This document shows positions 16,573 through 25,119 of a stretch of DNA of 64,000 nucleotides, one piece after another. The stretch's first letter is position 1. Every line of letters begins with the position of its first letter. The DNA lies in assembly GCF_031085165.1 (NCBI RefSeq), contig NZ_JAVHTY010000003.1, forward strand, positions 744,001-808,000. Direction: 5' to 3'. The notes beneath the pieces are model-generated. The model saw only the letters and a list, made by a program, of their open reading frames with translations, was not told where the DNA came from and made no database searches. The position numbers and the translations under genes were made by a program. The stretch is from Pseudomonas sp. 102515 (lineage in GTDB: Bacteria; Pseudomonadota; Gammaproteobacteria; Pseudomonadales; Pseudomonadaceae).

Positions 16573-18303
16573 TCAGGTGGCGAGCATTTGCCAGAACGCC
16601 GCCCCGACTCCGGCCAGACTTTCCCCGGCGATGAGGCCGGCCGCGGCGGCCAGGGCGAAGCGCTCGGCCAGGCCCGGCGCCCGCCAGCGCACCAGGGCGG
16701 TGAGCAGGGCGCCCAGGGTCATCATCAGAGCTACCGAGGCCGGCAGGATGAAGGCCAGCCCCAGGGCCGCCGAGCTGGGCAGCCAGTACGTGCGCCGGGC
16801 GGGCAGCAGGGCTTCGGCCAGGCCCAGCAGCAAGCCGGCCAGGGCGCCCAGGAGGATGCCCAGGCGCATGGCACCATCGAGGGCACCCAGGCCCTGGGTC
16901 AGGGTCTCCGCCACCGCCTTCCACTGGGCCACCGCCGGTGCCGGCCAGGCGGCGCTGAGCAGCAGCGCCTGGGGATCGGGAATCAGCAGCCGGTAGGTGA
17001 GCACCCCGGTCACCGCGCCCAGGGCGATGCCCAGGCACTGGGCGACCACCTGCTTGGCCGGGGTGGCGCCGATGGCCTGGCCGACCTTGAAGTCGTTCAT
17101 CAGGTCGGTGCTCTGGCCCGCCGCGCCGCCGGCGGTGTTGGCACCCATGAGGTTGATGCTGACCTGCCCAGGGGCGGCCAGGCCGAAGGTCAGCTGCGAC
17201 AGCTGGCCGATGGCGCCGATGGGCGGGATGCCGGTGGCACCGACCACCCGCGCGGCCATGGCGGCGAGAAACAGCGCCAGGGGCAGGGCCAGCAGGGCCA
17301 GCCAGGGATCGATGCCGAACAGCCGCACCTGCAGCACCACCACCAGCAGACCCGCCACCAGCAGCAGCGCCAGCGGCCAGGCGCGAGGCCGCTGCCAGCC
17401 CTGGCGACGGCGTTCGGCGCGGGGCAAGGTGACCAGGCGCACGGCCAGCGAAGCCAGGGTGGCGCTGACCATCAGGCTCACCCCTGGCCAGAGCAGCCAT
17501 TGCACCAGGAAGGCGTATTGCGGACCGCTGGCATCCGCTGGCGGCGTGGCGACACCACTGCCCAGCAGCCAGGGCGCCACACCGCCCCAGGCCAGCAGGG
17601 TGCCGAGCAGCAGCGACAACCCGACCCTCAGGCCGATGATGCCGCCGAAGCCGAGCAGCAGCAGCGAGGGATCGAAGCTGAAGGTCAGGCGTTCCAGGGC
17701 GGGCGAGGGCGCGACTCGCGGCAGCGTCCAGGCGAAGCTGTCCACCAGCTTGACCGCCGCCGACAGCGCCAGGGCGCCCAGCAGCACCCGCAGGCGGGTC
17801 AGGGCTTCGGCACCGCTGGCATAGACCTGGCGCAGCGCTTCCAGGGTGGCCAGGCCCTCGGGGAATTTCAGGCTGGCATCGGCCAGCAGCAGGGGCCGCA
17901 GATACCAGGCGACCCAGATGCCGAGGAAGCTCACCGCGAACACCCAGCCCATCAGTGGCAAGGGCGGCAATTCCTGGCCGGTCAGCAGGGTATAGGCCGG
18001 GATGGGCGCGACCAGGCCGCCGGAGACGATGCTGGCCGCCGCCGAGGCCACGGTCTGGTTGATGTTGCTCTCGTGCAGCGTCCAGCCCGGTTGCTGCAGG
18101 CGGCGTCCCAGGCGATGCCAGAGGCCGTAACTCACCAGCAGGGCGATGATCGACATGTTGAACGACCAGCCGATCTTGAGGCCGGCATAGACATTGGCCG
18201 GGGTCAGCAGGATACCCAGCAGCGCCCCGGTGAGCAGCGCCCGGGGGCTGAGTTCGCGCTCCACGGGCAGCGGCAGGTCGGCGGCGGCGTTGGCAGCGGG
18301 CAA
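16573..18303 (-). CDS. OPT family oligopeptide/metal-chelate transporter
   Basis: The 576-residue protein has many hydrophobic segments and OPT-family motifs: NVYAGLKIGWSFNMSIIAL near the N-terminus, FPEGLATLEAL near residue 148, and GAAGQSTDLMNDFKVGQ in the middle. Bacterial OPT proteins move peptides or metal chelates. The start is TTG at 18303: AGGAGG lies 5 nt upstream and no better-placed ATG is present. It is on the same strand as, and 70 nt after, the LysR gene, but co-transcription is uncertain. Confidence 0.85.
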   Translation of the reverse strand: MPAANAAADLPLPVERELSPRALLTGALLGILLTPANVYAGLKIGWSFNMSIIALLVSYGLWHRLGRRLQQPGWTLHESNINQTVASAAASIVSGGLVAPIPAYTLLTGQELPPLPLMGWVFAVSFLGIWVAWYLRPLLLADASLKFPEGLATLEALRQVYASGAEALTRLRVLLGALALSAAVKLVDSFAWTLPRVAPSPALERLTFSFDPSLLLLGFGGIIGLRVGLSLLLGTLLAWGGVAPWLLGSGVATPPADASGPQYAFLVQWLLWPGVSLMVSATLASLAVRLVTLPRAERRRQGWQRPRAWPLALLLVAGLLVVVLQVRLFGIDPWLALLALPLALFLAAMAARVVGATGIPPIGAIGQLSQLTFGLAAPGQVSINLMGANTAGGAAGQSTDLMNDFKVGQAIGATPAKQVVAQCLGIALGAVTGVLTYRLLIPDPQALLLSAAWPAPAVAQWKAVAETLTQGLGALDGAMRLGILLGALAGLLLGLAEALLPARRTYWLPSSAALGLAFILPASVALMMTLGALLTALVRWRAPGLAERFALAAAAGLIAGESLAGVGAAFWQMLAT

Positions 18304-18373
18304 GAGGGCCTCCTCGGTCAGGCGATCATGGCGTGGTCAGGGGACCCCCGGGCGCGGCGGTTGGTTCGCGCCC

Positions 18374-19288
18374 TCAGGGGTGGCGTCCGCTCCAAGTCTG
18401 GCGCAGGGCCTCGATCAGCTGGCGCAAGCCGGGTGGCGGCTGGCGCCGACTCGGGTAGTAGATGCACAGCGGCGCGCCGGGCGAGGCCCAGTCGGGCAGC
18501 ACCTGCTCCAGGCGTCCGTCACGCAATTCGTCGGCCACCCGCCATTCCAGGCAATAGGCCAGAGCCAGGCCGTCGAGGGCGACCTGGATCGAGGTCTCGG
18601 TCTCGTTGACCGTGAGCGGGCCGGGTACGTCCAGCGTGCGGGTCGCGGCGCCGCCGCCCAGTTCCCAGCGGTAGAGAGCGCCATTGCCCAGCCGCAGCCG
18701 CACGCACCGGTGCTCGGCGAGATCCTCCGGGTGCTGCGGCCGACCGTGCCGGGCCAGATAGGCAGGGGCGCCCACCACGATCCAGCGCAATTCATCGGTG
18801 AGTGGCAGGGCGACCATGTCCTGGGGCACGGTGTCGCCATAGCGGATGCCGGCGTCGAGGCCGTCGGCGACGATGTCCACCGGGCGATCCTCGACGCTGA
18901 TGTCCAGCTGCAACTGTGGATAGGCGGCCAGCAGCCGGGGCAGGGTCGGGGTCACCAGCAACCGCGCCGCATCGCGCGGGACGCTCAGGCGCAGGCGGCC
19001 GACCGGGGCGTCGCGGTGCTGGTCCAGTTCGCCCAGGGCCTCGCCGATGAGGGCGAAACCCTGTTCGAGCTTTTCCGCCAGCGCCGCGCCGGCCAGGGTC
19101 GGTACCACCGAGCGGCTGGTGCGATTGAGCAGCTTGACTCCCAGCCGGGTCTCCAGCTGGCGCAGGGCATGGCTCAGCGCCGAGGTGGTGACGCCCAGTT
19201 CGATGGCGGCCTGGCGAAAGCTGCGCCGCCGGACCAGGGCGACGAAGACGTTGAGATCGGCCAGTTCGCCGCGATTCAGAGTAGGCAT
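18374..19288 (-). CDS. LysR-family transcriptional regulator
   Basis: This 304-residue LTTR starts at 19288, with GAGG 7 nt upstream; a longer start at 19333 lacks such a site. The HTH occupies residues 8-64 (RSFRQAAIELGVTTSALSHA, then RQLETRLGVKLLNRTSRS). The substrate-binding domain follows (RLRLSVPRDAARLL, ISVEDRPVDIVADGLDAGIR), as in regulators of small oxidoreductases. It is divergent from an aldo/keto reductase gene, and two perfect dyads lie between them, so it probably represses or activates that gene. Confidence 0.93.
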   Translation of the reverse strand: MPTLNRGELADLNVFVALVRRRSFRQAAIELGVTTSALSHALRQLETRLGVKLLNRTSRSVVPTLAGAALAEKLEQGFALIGEALGELDQHRDAPVGRLRLSVPRDAARLLVTPTLPRLLAAYPQLQLDISVEDRPVDIVADGLDAGIRYGDTVPQDMVALPLTDELRWIVVGAPAYLARHGRPQHPEDLAEHRCVRLRLGNGALYRWELGGGAATRTLDVPGPLTVNETETSIQVALDGLALAYCLEWRVADELRDGRLEQVLPDWASPGAPLCIYYPSRRQPPPGLRQLIEALRQTWSGRHP

Positions 19289-19331
19289 GCACGGTCCTCG
19301 CGCGATAAGGATCAAGCGTTCGTTGAGCCCC

Positions 19332-19349
19332 ATTCAACGCCTTTTGAAT
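19332..19349. promoter_or_regulatory. Dyad ATTCAA-N6-TTGAAT, candidate LysR box
   Basis: A perfect 6-6-6 inverted repeat lies in the 112-bp gap between the divergent LysR and aldo/keto reductase genes. The geometry fits an LTTR T-N11-A site. It overlaps a second dyad by one base. Confidence 0.6.
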
Positions 19350-19366
19350 TAGCCTCACAAGGCTAA
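19349..19366. promoter_or_regulatory. Dyad TTAGCC-N6-GGCTAA, second candidate LysR box
   Basis: A second perfect 6-6-6 inverted repeat, with its centre 17 bp from the first and 35 bp before the aldo/keto reductase ATG. The pair could be the recognition and activation sites of the LysR tetramer. Confidence 0.55.
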
Positions 19367-19400
19367 CCCTTCCGACTGGCGTCTTCGCCTGGAGATCCCT

Positions 19401-20381
19401 ATGAGTGAAACCCTACGTATCCCGGGTATCGATACCCCCGTTTCCCGCATCGGCCTCGGCACCTGGGCCATCGGTGGCTGGATGTGGGGCGGTACCGACG
19501 AAGCCCGCTCCATCGAGACCATCCGCGGCGCCGTGCAGGGCGGCATCAACCTGATCGACACCGCGCCGGTGTACGGTTTCGGTCGTTCCGAGGAAATCAT
19601 CGGCAAGGCCCTGGAAGGTATCCGCGACCAAGCGGTGATCGCCACCAAGGTGGCCTTGGAGTGGCCCAACGAAGAGGTGCGTCGCAACGCCAGCGCGGCC
19701 CGCATTCGCCAGGAGGTGGAGGATTCCCTGCGTCGCCTGCGCACCGATCGCATCGACCTCTATCAGGTGCACTGGCCCGATCCCCGGGTGCCCCACGAGG
19801 AAACCGCGCGCGAACTGGAGCGCCTGCGGCAGGAGGGCAAGATCCTCGCCATCGGCGTGAGCAACTATTCGCCCGAGCAGCTGGAGGCCTTCCGCCAGTT
19901 CGCCAATCTTTCCACCGTTCAGCCGCCCTACAACCTCTTCGAGCGCGCCATCGAAGCCGATGTGCTGCCCTATGCCCAGCGCCACGGGCTGGTGGTGCTG
20001 GCCTATGGCGCGCTTTGTCGCGGCCTGCTCTCCGGACGCATGAGTGCCGAGACGCGCTTCGACGGCGACGACCTGCGCCAGGGCGATCCCAAGTTCCAGG
20101 CGCCGCGCTTCGCCCAGTATCTGGCCGCGGTGGCGGCCCTGACCGCCTTTGCCCGCGAGCGCCATGGCAAGTCGGTGCTGGCCCTCGCGGTGCGCTGGAT
20201 CCTCGATCAGGGGCCGACCATCGCCCTGTGGGGCGCGCGCAAGCCTGAGCAGTTGCAGGGGCTGGACGAGGCGTTTGGCTGGCGACTGTCCGCCGAGGAC
20301 CTGACGGCCATCGACGCCCTCCTCGCCGAGCACGTCAAGGATCCGGTGGGGCCGGAGTTCATGGCGCCCCCCTTACGTTGA
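19401..20381 (+). CDS. Aldo/keto reductase
   Basis: This 326-residue NADPH-dependent oxidoreductase has a TIM barrel. The N-terminal signature GLGTWAIGGWMWGG leads to the catalytic Asp in NLIDTAPVYGFGRSEEIIGKA, with Tyr as acid/base, Lys in TKVALEW and His in DLYQVHWPDP. The cofactor-binding ALAVRWILDQ and WGARKPEQL segments follow. It is cytoplasmic; the aldehyde or ketone substrate is unknown. It is divergent from a LysR gene with candidate operators between, and a GC-rich hairpin follows the stop. Confidence 0.93.
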   Translation: MSETLRIPGIDTPVSRIGLGTWAIGGWMWGGTDEARSIETIRGAVQGGINLIDTAPVYGFGRSEEIIGKALEGIRDQAVIATKVALEWPNEEVRRNASAARIRQEVEDSLRRLRTDRIDLYQVHWPDPRVPHEETARELERLRQEGKILAIGVSNYSPEQLEAFRQFANLSTVQPPYNLFERAIEADVLPYAQRHGLVVLAYGALCRGLLSGRMSAETRFDGDDLRQGDPKFQAPRFAQYLAAVAALTAFARERHGKSVLALAVRWILDQGPTIALWGARKPEQLQGLDEAFGWRLSAEDLTAIDALLAEHVKDPVGPEFMAPPLR

Positions 20382-20389
20382 TCTGCCGG

Positions 20390-20411
20390 GGCGGGGCACC
20401 CTGGCCCCGCC
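20390..20411 (+). terminator. Hairpin after the aldo/keto reductase gene
   Basis: A perfect 8-bp stem (GGCGGGGC with GCCCCGCC) and a 6-nt loop follow the stop by a few bases. No T-run is seen, so termination is probable but not certain. Confidence 0.5.
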
Positions 20412-20449
20412 GTGTTGCCTAATGAACTCAGCCACAAGAGGTGAGCATC

Positions 20450-20602
20450 ATGGCCAAGCGCGACGATCTCGACCACAAGCCGGAAAACGCCGGCAAGGTC
20501 GGCGAGACCCACAAGGAACTCAATCAGGGCGGTGAAGAACAGCGCCCACAGAACGACAAGCGACCCGAGCAGCCCAAGGAGAATCCGGATCCGGGTTATT
20601 GA
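20450..20602 (+). CDS. Small, highly hydrophilic 50-residue protein
   Basis: ATG at 20450 follows AAGAGGTGA at good spacing, and the frame ends in TGA at 20600. The 50-residue product is almost wholly charged or polar: it begins MAKRDDLDHKPENAGKVGE and ends KENPDPGY, with no hydrophobic core and no Cys. Such composition fits an intrinsically disordered, stress-associated protein, but no family is assigned. It lies next to a stress-type operon and ends at a strong bidirectional terminator. The ribosome site and tidy boundaries support it as a gene. Confidence 0.65.
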   Translation: MAKRDDLDHKPENAGKVGETHKELNQGGEEQRPQNDKRPEQPKENPDPGY

Positions 20603-20614
20603 CAGGGGCACAGA

Positions 20615-20658
20615 AACAGCAAAGGCGCCCGGGTGCAGACCCGGGCGCCTCTGCTGTT
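20615..20658. terminator. Strong bidirectional terminator
   Basis: The 20-bp stem has one mismatch (20615-20634 with 20639-20658) and a GCAG tetraloop. AACAGC and GCTGTT form the outer base, so it works in both directions. It separates the small rightward gene at 20450 from the leftward DUF3618 operon. Confidence 0.8.
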
Positions 20659-20698
20659 CATGGCCGGAGTCATCGGCTGACCCCGGCCATCCTGCCGG

Positions 20699-21676
20699 CT
20701 AGAAGCTGCGCGGCGGGGTGGCCATGCCGCTCTCGTCACCTACCGCTCCAGGGGTATTCCCGTTGGCGGCGGTACGGCCGACGCTCATGCCTGCCGTCGC
20801 CTGGGTGGCCCCGAGGGTGCTGCCGGTGCCTGCCTTCGGCGAGCCTGCCATGGACTCGACCCCGGCATCGGGATCGTTGCCCAGGTTTCTAGGCGCAGTC
20901 CCCGCACCCGCCTGCTGGCTGTGGTTGTCTTGGCTGGCCTGGCGCGCTTCTTTCGCCACGTCCTGTCCTGCCGCCTTGACCTGCTCGTAGCCGCTGCTGG
21001 CCGCCTGCTTGGCCTTGGCGGCCAGCTTGTCGCTGTGCTTGCCCAGGGCGCGATCCTCGGTCGCGGTGCGCGGCAGGGAAGCGCCCAGCAAGGCGCCGAG
21101 GGCGATGCCCAGTGCACCCACCACCAGTGGCTGTTCACGCAGCAGGGTCTCGAAGGTGCCCTTGAGCTGTTGCGCCTGGTCGGCCAGGGTGTCCTTGGCG
21201 TGCGCAGCGGTATCGCTCAGCCGCTCCCCGGTCTCGGAGGCCTTGGCCGATACGCTCTCGCCCAGGCCGGTCACCCTGTCGCGCGCGTCGTGACTGCCAC
21301 GGTTCAGGGAATCGCGGGTATGGCCTGCGCTGTTGGCGACCGCGTCCAGCGCACCGGACAGCTTGTCCTTGAGCGGGGTGCCTGTGGTGGCCGGCGCCGG
21401 CGTGCGATTCTGCCCCAGCGCCAGCCACAGCAGGCCCACCGAGGTCAGCACCGCCGGCACCGGATTGGCCTTGAGGGTATTGCCCAGGTTGTGGGCGAAC
21501 TCGCCGCCGTGCCCCTTGGTGTAGGACAGTGCCTGATCGAACAACTGGCCGGGTGACAGGCGGCTTTCCAGGGCCCCTACCAGGTCTTCGATGCGCTCGC
21601 GCTTCTGGTCGATCTCACGTTCGAGTTCCTCGGGATTCTTTCTGGATTCCAGATCGATCTGATCGGTGATGCTCAT
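20699..21676 (-). CDS. DUF3618 domain protein, stress-associated membrane protein
   Basis: The 325-residue product has an N-terminal DUF3618 region (residues 10-70: NPEELEREIDQKRERIEDLV, then LESRLSPGQLFDQALSYTKG). A short hydrophobic stretch lies near 74-86 (VPAVLTSVGLLWLAL), and a second near 190-205 (QPLVVGALGIALGALLGASL). In between is a long Ala-rich amphipathic helical region, and the C-terminus is Gly/Pro/Thr-rich and disordered. It is membrane-anchored; the function is unknown. It is the last gene of a three-gene operon joined by ATGA overlaps. Similar gene sets are linked to general stress and stationary phase. Confidence 0.78.
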   Translation of the reverse strand: MSITDQIDLESRKNPEELEREIDQKRERIEDLVGALESRLSPGQLFDQALSYTKGHGGEFAHNLGNTLKANPVPAVLTSVGLLWLALGQNRTPAPATTGTPLKDKLSGALDAVANSAGHTRDSLNRGSHDARDRVTGLGESVSAKASETGERLSDTAAHAKDTLADQAQQLKGTFETLLREQPLVVGALGIALGALLGASLPRTATEDRALGKHSDKLAAKAKQAASSGYEQVKAAGQDVAKEARQASQDNHSQQAGAGTAPRNLGNDPDAGVESMAGSPKAGTGSTLGATQATAGMSVGRTAANGNTPGAVGDESGMATPPRSF

Positions 21677-22086
21677 TGTGCGGCCCTCCGTACGGCGTCC
21701 TTGTCCTTCTGCAGGCTGTTGACGGTGCGATCAGGGGTGAAGTGGGACGGCTCGAATTGCTTCTTGCCCGATTGCAGCATGATGAAGCCGATCACCATGA
21801 CCACGGCGCCCACCAGCAGGGCGGCGGCCCAGGGCGTGAGGTACTGGGAGAGGAAATAGACGATGCCCATGAGCAGCACGATGAAGCCGGCCAGCAGCAC
21901 GATGGCGCCGGCCGCTACCCCGGCCACACCGGCCTTGGTGGTGCGCAGCGACTCGCCCAGTTCGGCCTTGGCCAGCGCCAGTTCCTTGGTGAACAGTGCC
22001 GGCACCTCGTGAACCAGCTGCTTGACCAGGCCGACGACCGTGGTATCGCCCTCGGTGGGCCGCGGAGTGGGATTCTCGTTGATCAT
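21673..22086 (-). CDS. YqjE/DUF1469-type (phage holin superfamily III) membrane protein
   Basis: This 137-residue protein has two hydrophobic segments, residues 57-79 (AAGAIVLLAGFIVLLMGIVY) and 88-108 (AALLVGAVVMVIGFIML), in the middle of amphipathic ends. It matches the DUF1469/YqjE group, which carries a holin-like name but is chromosomal and unrelated to lysis. The product probably sits in the inner membrane with its neighbours. Its start overlaps the upstream stop by 4 nt, and its own stop overlaps the next start by 4 nt, so the three proteins are likely made together. Confidence 0.82.
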   Translation of the reverse strand: MINENPTPRPTEGDTTVVGLVKQLVHEVPALFTKELALAKAELGESLRTTKAGVAGVAAGAIVLLAGFIVLLMGIVYFLSQYLTPWAAALLVGAVVMVIGFIMLQSGKKQFEPSHFTPDRTVNSLQKDKDAVRRAAQ

Positions 22087-22796
22087 GGCTGCTTGTCTCC
22101 GCTCAGGGTGGGGCGATCCAGGTGGCTGGACGAGGTTCCGGTGTTCAGGCTGCTGCCGGTACGCGCTGGATTGATCGCCGCACCGCCAATGGGGTCGCCG
22201 CTGCCGGTGGTGGTCGGCGTATGGAGGTCGGGGCCTTTGGGGATGTTGTTGGTGTGGATGACGTCGGCACCGGCCGCCGGCTCCACCAGTTCGTTTTCCG
22301 CCGCGACCGAAGGGGTGGTCGGCGAAGGCATCTCGTTCGTACCGCCGATACGCGAGTCGTGGCCGGTATCCGGCTGGCTGGACGCCTTGAGAAAACGCGA
22401 CAGTCCGAAGCCGATGGCGATGCTGCCCGTGAGGAACAGCGCCGGATTGTCTCGCGCCAGGGTACCGGCCTGGTGCAGCAGCTGTTCCGCGCTCTTGCCA
22501 CGTAGATCCTCGGCCAGCCCGGTCAGGCTCCGGGCCATGTCGCTCACATAGTGCGCCAGACCCAAGGTGTCCTTGTCTTCGAGTTCGTCGGCAGCCGCCT
22601 GGGCACTCTGGGCAATCGCGCCGAGTTGATCGGCCGCGGTATCGCGGTAGTGTTCATAGTGTGCGGCGCCCTCTTGCTTGGCGTCTTGCACTGCATCGCG
22701 AGCGACATCTTTCAAATCGTGAAGATGGGCTTCGGCCGAAGAGCCTTCCGTGCTCTGGGAACGGGGTCCGTTCGGAGTATCGAGGGAGTTCGTCAT
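22083..22796 (-). CDS. YqjD/ElaB-like membrane-anchored protein
   Basis: The first gene of the three-gene operon encodes 237 residues. The first 130 residues are helical and Ala/Glu/Asp-rich (DLKDVARDAVQDAKQEGAAH), as in stationary-phase ElaB/YqjD proteins. A short hydrophobic stretch follows (NPALFLTGSIAIGFGLSRFL, about 118-137), and the rest is Thr/Pro/Gly-rich and disordered. Relatives are described as nutrient-deprivation-induced. It is divergent from dps across 372 bp, consistent with a shared stress trigger. The exact role is unknown. Confidence 0.72.
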   Translation of the reverse strand: MTNSLDTPNGPRSQSTEGSSAEAHLHDLKDVARDAVQDAKQEGAAHYEHYRDTAADQLGAIAQSAQAAADELEDKDTLGLAHYVSDMARSLTGLAEDLRGKSAEQLLHQAGTLARDNPALFLTGSIAIGFGLSRFLKASSQPDTGHDSRIGGTNEMPSPTTPSVAAENELVEPAAGADVIHTNNIPKGPDLHTPTTTGSGDPIGGAAINPARTGSSLNTGTSSSHLDRPTLSGDKQP

Positions 22797-23168
22797 ACTC
22801 GGGTACCTGTTGCAGAACCTTGTCGTGGCCAGCAGAGAGCTCTCGGCGACCGTTCGTGTGCCTTACCTTCTAGGTGACCGAGAGGAACGACACGCAGTTC
22901 GCGCCGGGTGGTCGTTTAATGGCACAACGGACAAACGGCTTTACCTGCAAAGCCAGCTACAAGCGCAGCGGCGACGGGAAGGGTGGTGTCTGCGGCGGGC
23001 AATGAAACGCAGTCGCACCCGGGGCAACCATTCGTCATGCCCATGGTGGCGATATGCAAATTCGATGAACGATTTTTCGTCCGGCGCGGTCGATTTCTGC
23101 AGACGTTGATGTTCGCGCCAATGCAAGCGAACCCCTTTTCCTCTTCACGTCCTGACAGGAGATCTCTC
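22797..23168. other. 372-bp divergent control region of the stress operon and dps
   Basis: There is no convincing gene here. Leftward, GAACTG near 22900 followed 17 nt later by TCACC is a weak AlgU-like promoter candidate for the operon. Before dps, AGGAGA sits 7 nt from its ATG. No clear OxyR, Fur or RpoS element could be assigned by eye. Confidence 0.5.
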
Positions 23169-23699
23169 ATGGCCGTTGCCAATGCCAAGCAAGAACTCAA
23201 GACCGTTTCCAGCGTCAAGCAGAAGGCCCACCAGGGCGAAGATGCCACCCTGCAGAACCAGCAGGCCGTAGGTGAAGCCCTGGCCGTGCTGCTCTCCGAT
23301 GTCTTCGCGCTGTACATCAAGACCAAGAACTACCACTGGCACATGAAGGGCTCGCACTTCCGCGACTACCACCTGCTGCTGGAAGAGCAAGCCACCCAGC
23401 TGTACGGCATCACCGACCTGATCGCCGAGCGCGCCCGCAAGATCGGCCAGCCTACCGTGCGCTCCCTGGAGCAGATGGTACAACTCAAGCGCCTGGCCAG
23501 CAGCGATGCCACCGATCTGTCGGCCGACCAGATGCTGACCGAGCTGCACGACGACAACCAGTCGCTCGCCGCCTACATGCGCACCACCCACACCCTGACC
23601 GACGACGCCAACGACGTTTCCACCACCAGCCTGCTGGAAGAGTGGATCGACCAGGCCGAAGAACGCGCCTGGTTCCTGGGTCAGACCGTCGGCAAATAA
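23169..23699 (+). CDS. dps: Dps-family DNA-binding ferritin-like protein
   Basis: This 176-residue protein starts at 23169, the ATG with AGGAGA 7 nt upstream. It forms the Dps four-helix bundle. Ferroxidase-site residues lie in KTKNYHWHMKGSHFRDYHLL (His, Asp) and in the following LEEQATQLYGITDLIAERAR (Glu). Dps proteins assemble as dodecamers that oxidise and store iron and protect DNA in stationary phase. It is divergent from a stress operon. A strong terminator follows, which lies inside the 3' end of the convergent xylR gene. Confidence 0.93.
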   Translation: MAVANAKQELKTVSSVKQKAHQGEDATLQNQQAVGEALAVLLSDVFALYIKTKNYHWHMKGSHFRDYHLLLEEQATQLYGITDLIAERARKIGQPTVRSLEQMVQLKRLASSDATDLSADQMLTELHDDNQSLAAYMRTTHTLTDDANDVSTTSLLEEWIDQAEERAWFLGQTVGK

Positions 23700-24934
23700 G
23701 CCGCGGAAGCTACCTGAAAGCCCGTCTCCGGACGGGCTTTTTCATGGGCGCTCGCCAGGGCACGAGGCTGCCGCTGGTACTGGCGCGGGGTGCAGCCGAA
23801 TTCGCGGCGGAAGACCGCGTGCAGATATTGCGCCGAGGTGAAGCCGCAGCGCCGGGCGACTTCCGCCAGGCTCGGGGCCTCTTCCTGCAGCGCCACGGCC
23901 GCGGCGGCCAGCTTGAAGCCGAGAACCTCGTCGTGGACGCTGCGCCCCAGTTCGCGGCGAAAGGACGCCTCCAGGGCCGAGCGGGAGATGCCGACATAGC
24001 TGGCCACCTGGTCGGTCTTGATGCCCTGGCAGGCGTACTGGCGGATGAAGTGCAGGGCGCGCATCACCTGGGGATGGCGCACCGGCTGATGGCGACTGGA
24101 GGCCTGGACGTTGATGCCCTCCGGCGGGATCAGCACTCGTGGCGCCCCCAGTTCGACGCCGTGCAGGCGCTGGTGCAGCAGGCGCGCCGCTTCCCGGCCG
24201 ATGGCCTCGGTCCCCTGGATCACCGAGGTCAGGGGCACGCGGGTCAGGGTGCGCGCCAGGGGATCGTTGTCGATGCCCACCAGCGCCACCTGCTCCGGTA
24301 CCGGGATACCGGCCGTGAAACACGCCTGCAGGAGTTGCCGCGCCCGGGCGTCGGTGACGGCGAGGATGCCCACCGGCTTGGGCAGGGCCTCCAACCAGGC
24401 GATCAGCTGTTCCACCGCCGTGTCCCACAGCGGTGCGCTGGTCTCCAGGCCGCGATAGATCTCCACCGGCAGGCCATCGCGACGGAGCAGGGCGGCAAAG
24501 GCCGTCTCGCGCTCGCCGGCCCAGCGATTGGTGTCGGCGGCGGGCAGGCTGAAGCAGGCGAAGCGGGTCAGGCCGGACTCGATCAGGTGGTCATAGGCCA
24601 GCCGGACCAGGGCGGCGTTGTCGGTGGCGACATAGGGAATACCGGGCGGGTAATCGGTGGTATCGGCATAGGAGCCGCCCACGGCCACCACCGGCAGTTC
24701 GCTGCTGGCCAGGGCGGCGCTCACTGCCGGATCGTCGAAGTCGGCGATGATGCCGTCGCCCTGCCAGCGCTCGATGCCCTTGAGCCGGCAGAGGAAATCC
24801 TCCTCCAGGAACAGATCCCAACGCGCGCGGGTGCCGCTCAGGTAGTTGCCGATGCCGGCGAGGATGCCTCTGTCGTAGATCTTGCTGCCGTTGAACAGCA
24901 GGGCGACGCGGTGGACGGGCGGCTGGCTGGGCAT
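23681..24934 (-). CDS. xylR: Xylose operon regulator XylR (AraC family)
   Basis: This 417-residue regulator has an N-terminal LacI/periplasmic-binding-protein-like sugar domain (residues 8-280: [20 protein letters not shown], then [15 protein letters not shown], where Asp residues contact sugar). A C-terminal AraC double HTH follows (300-395: [20 protein letters not shown] and [20 protein letters not shown]). It matches E. coli XylR in length and layout. It binds D-xylose and activates xylA and xylFGH, which diverge from it. Its 3' end overlaps the convergent dps gene by 19 bases and contains the dps terminator. Confidence 0.95.
   Translation of the reverse strand: MPSQPPVHRVALLFNGSKIYDRGILAGIGNYLSGTRARWDLFLEEDFLCRLKGIERWQGDGIIADFDDPAVSAALASSELPVVAVGGSYADTTDYPPGIPYVATDNAALVRLAYDHLIESGLTRFACFSLPAADTNRWAGERETAFAALLRRDGLPVEIYRGLETSAPLWDTAVEQLIAWLEALPKPVGILAVTDARARQLLQACFTAGIPVPEQVALVGIDNDPLARTLTRVPLTSVIQGTEAIGREAARLLHQRLHGVELGAPRVLIPPEGINVQASSRHQPVRHPQVMRALHFIRQYACQGIKTDQVASYVGISRSALEASFRRELGRSVHDEVLGFKLAAAAVALQEEAPSLAEVARRCGFTSAQYLHAVFRREFGCTPRQYQRQPRALASAHEKARPETGFQVASAAYLPTV
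23717..23742 (+). terminator. dps terminator inside xylR
   Basis: A 10-bp stem, AAAGCCCGTC with GACGGGCTTT, and a TCCG loop are followed by TT. It lies 18 bases after the dps stop and within the last codons of the opposite-strand xylR. The same DNA must serve both. Confidence 0.85.
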
Positions 24935-25004
24935 GGCGGAATTTCCGGCTAGAGGCGCGGGCGGGGCTCCAGACTACGACCGGCGCCTGCGCGCCTCAAG
25001 CGGC

Positions 25005-25031
25005 AAAATCGCACCTGGCTCTGGTGATTTT
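25005..25031. promoter_or_regulatory. Inverted repeat in the xylR-xylA gap, candidate XylR site
   Basis: AAAATCGCACC and GGTGATTTT are imperfect inverted arms around a 7-nt centre, 89 bp before the xylA ATG. An AT-rich TTTTCACAATAG follows. The position fits an XylR or CRP-type activator site; the sequence is not a clear match to either. Confidence 0.45.
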
Positions 25032-25119
25032 CACAATAGGCAGCCCGGGTGGCGGCGCTACCATCGACGCAAACCGGTACGCCGTATCGGGTGCGACAGA
25101 TAAGAACAAGGACAACGCC

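Noticed and set aside
16555..18609. A 684-codon plus-strand frame
   Set aside because: It is antisense to the OPT transporter, and its Gln/Gly/Arg-rich product has no domain.
21673..22086. Holin-like gene as a sign of prophage
   Set aside because: The family name is misleading. No lysis, capsid or integrase genes are near, and the gene is coupled to stress-type membrane genes.
22750..23109. Frames of about 120 codons in the dps-operon gap
   Set aside because: Different frames overlap each other, with no ribosome site and no conserved-looking composition.
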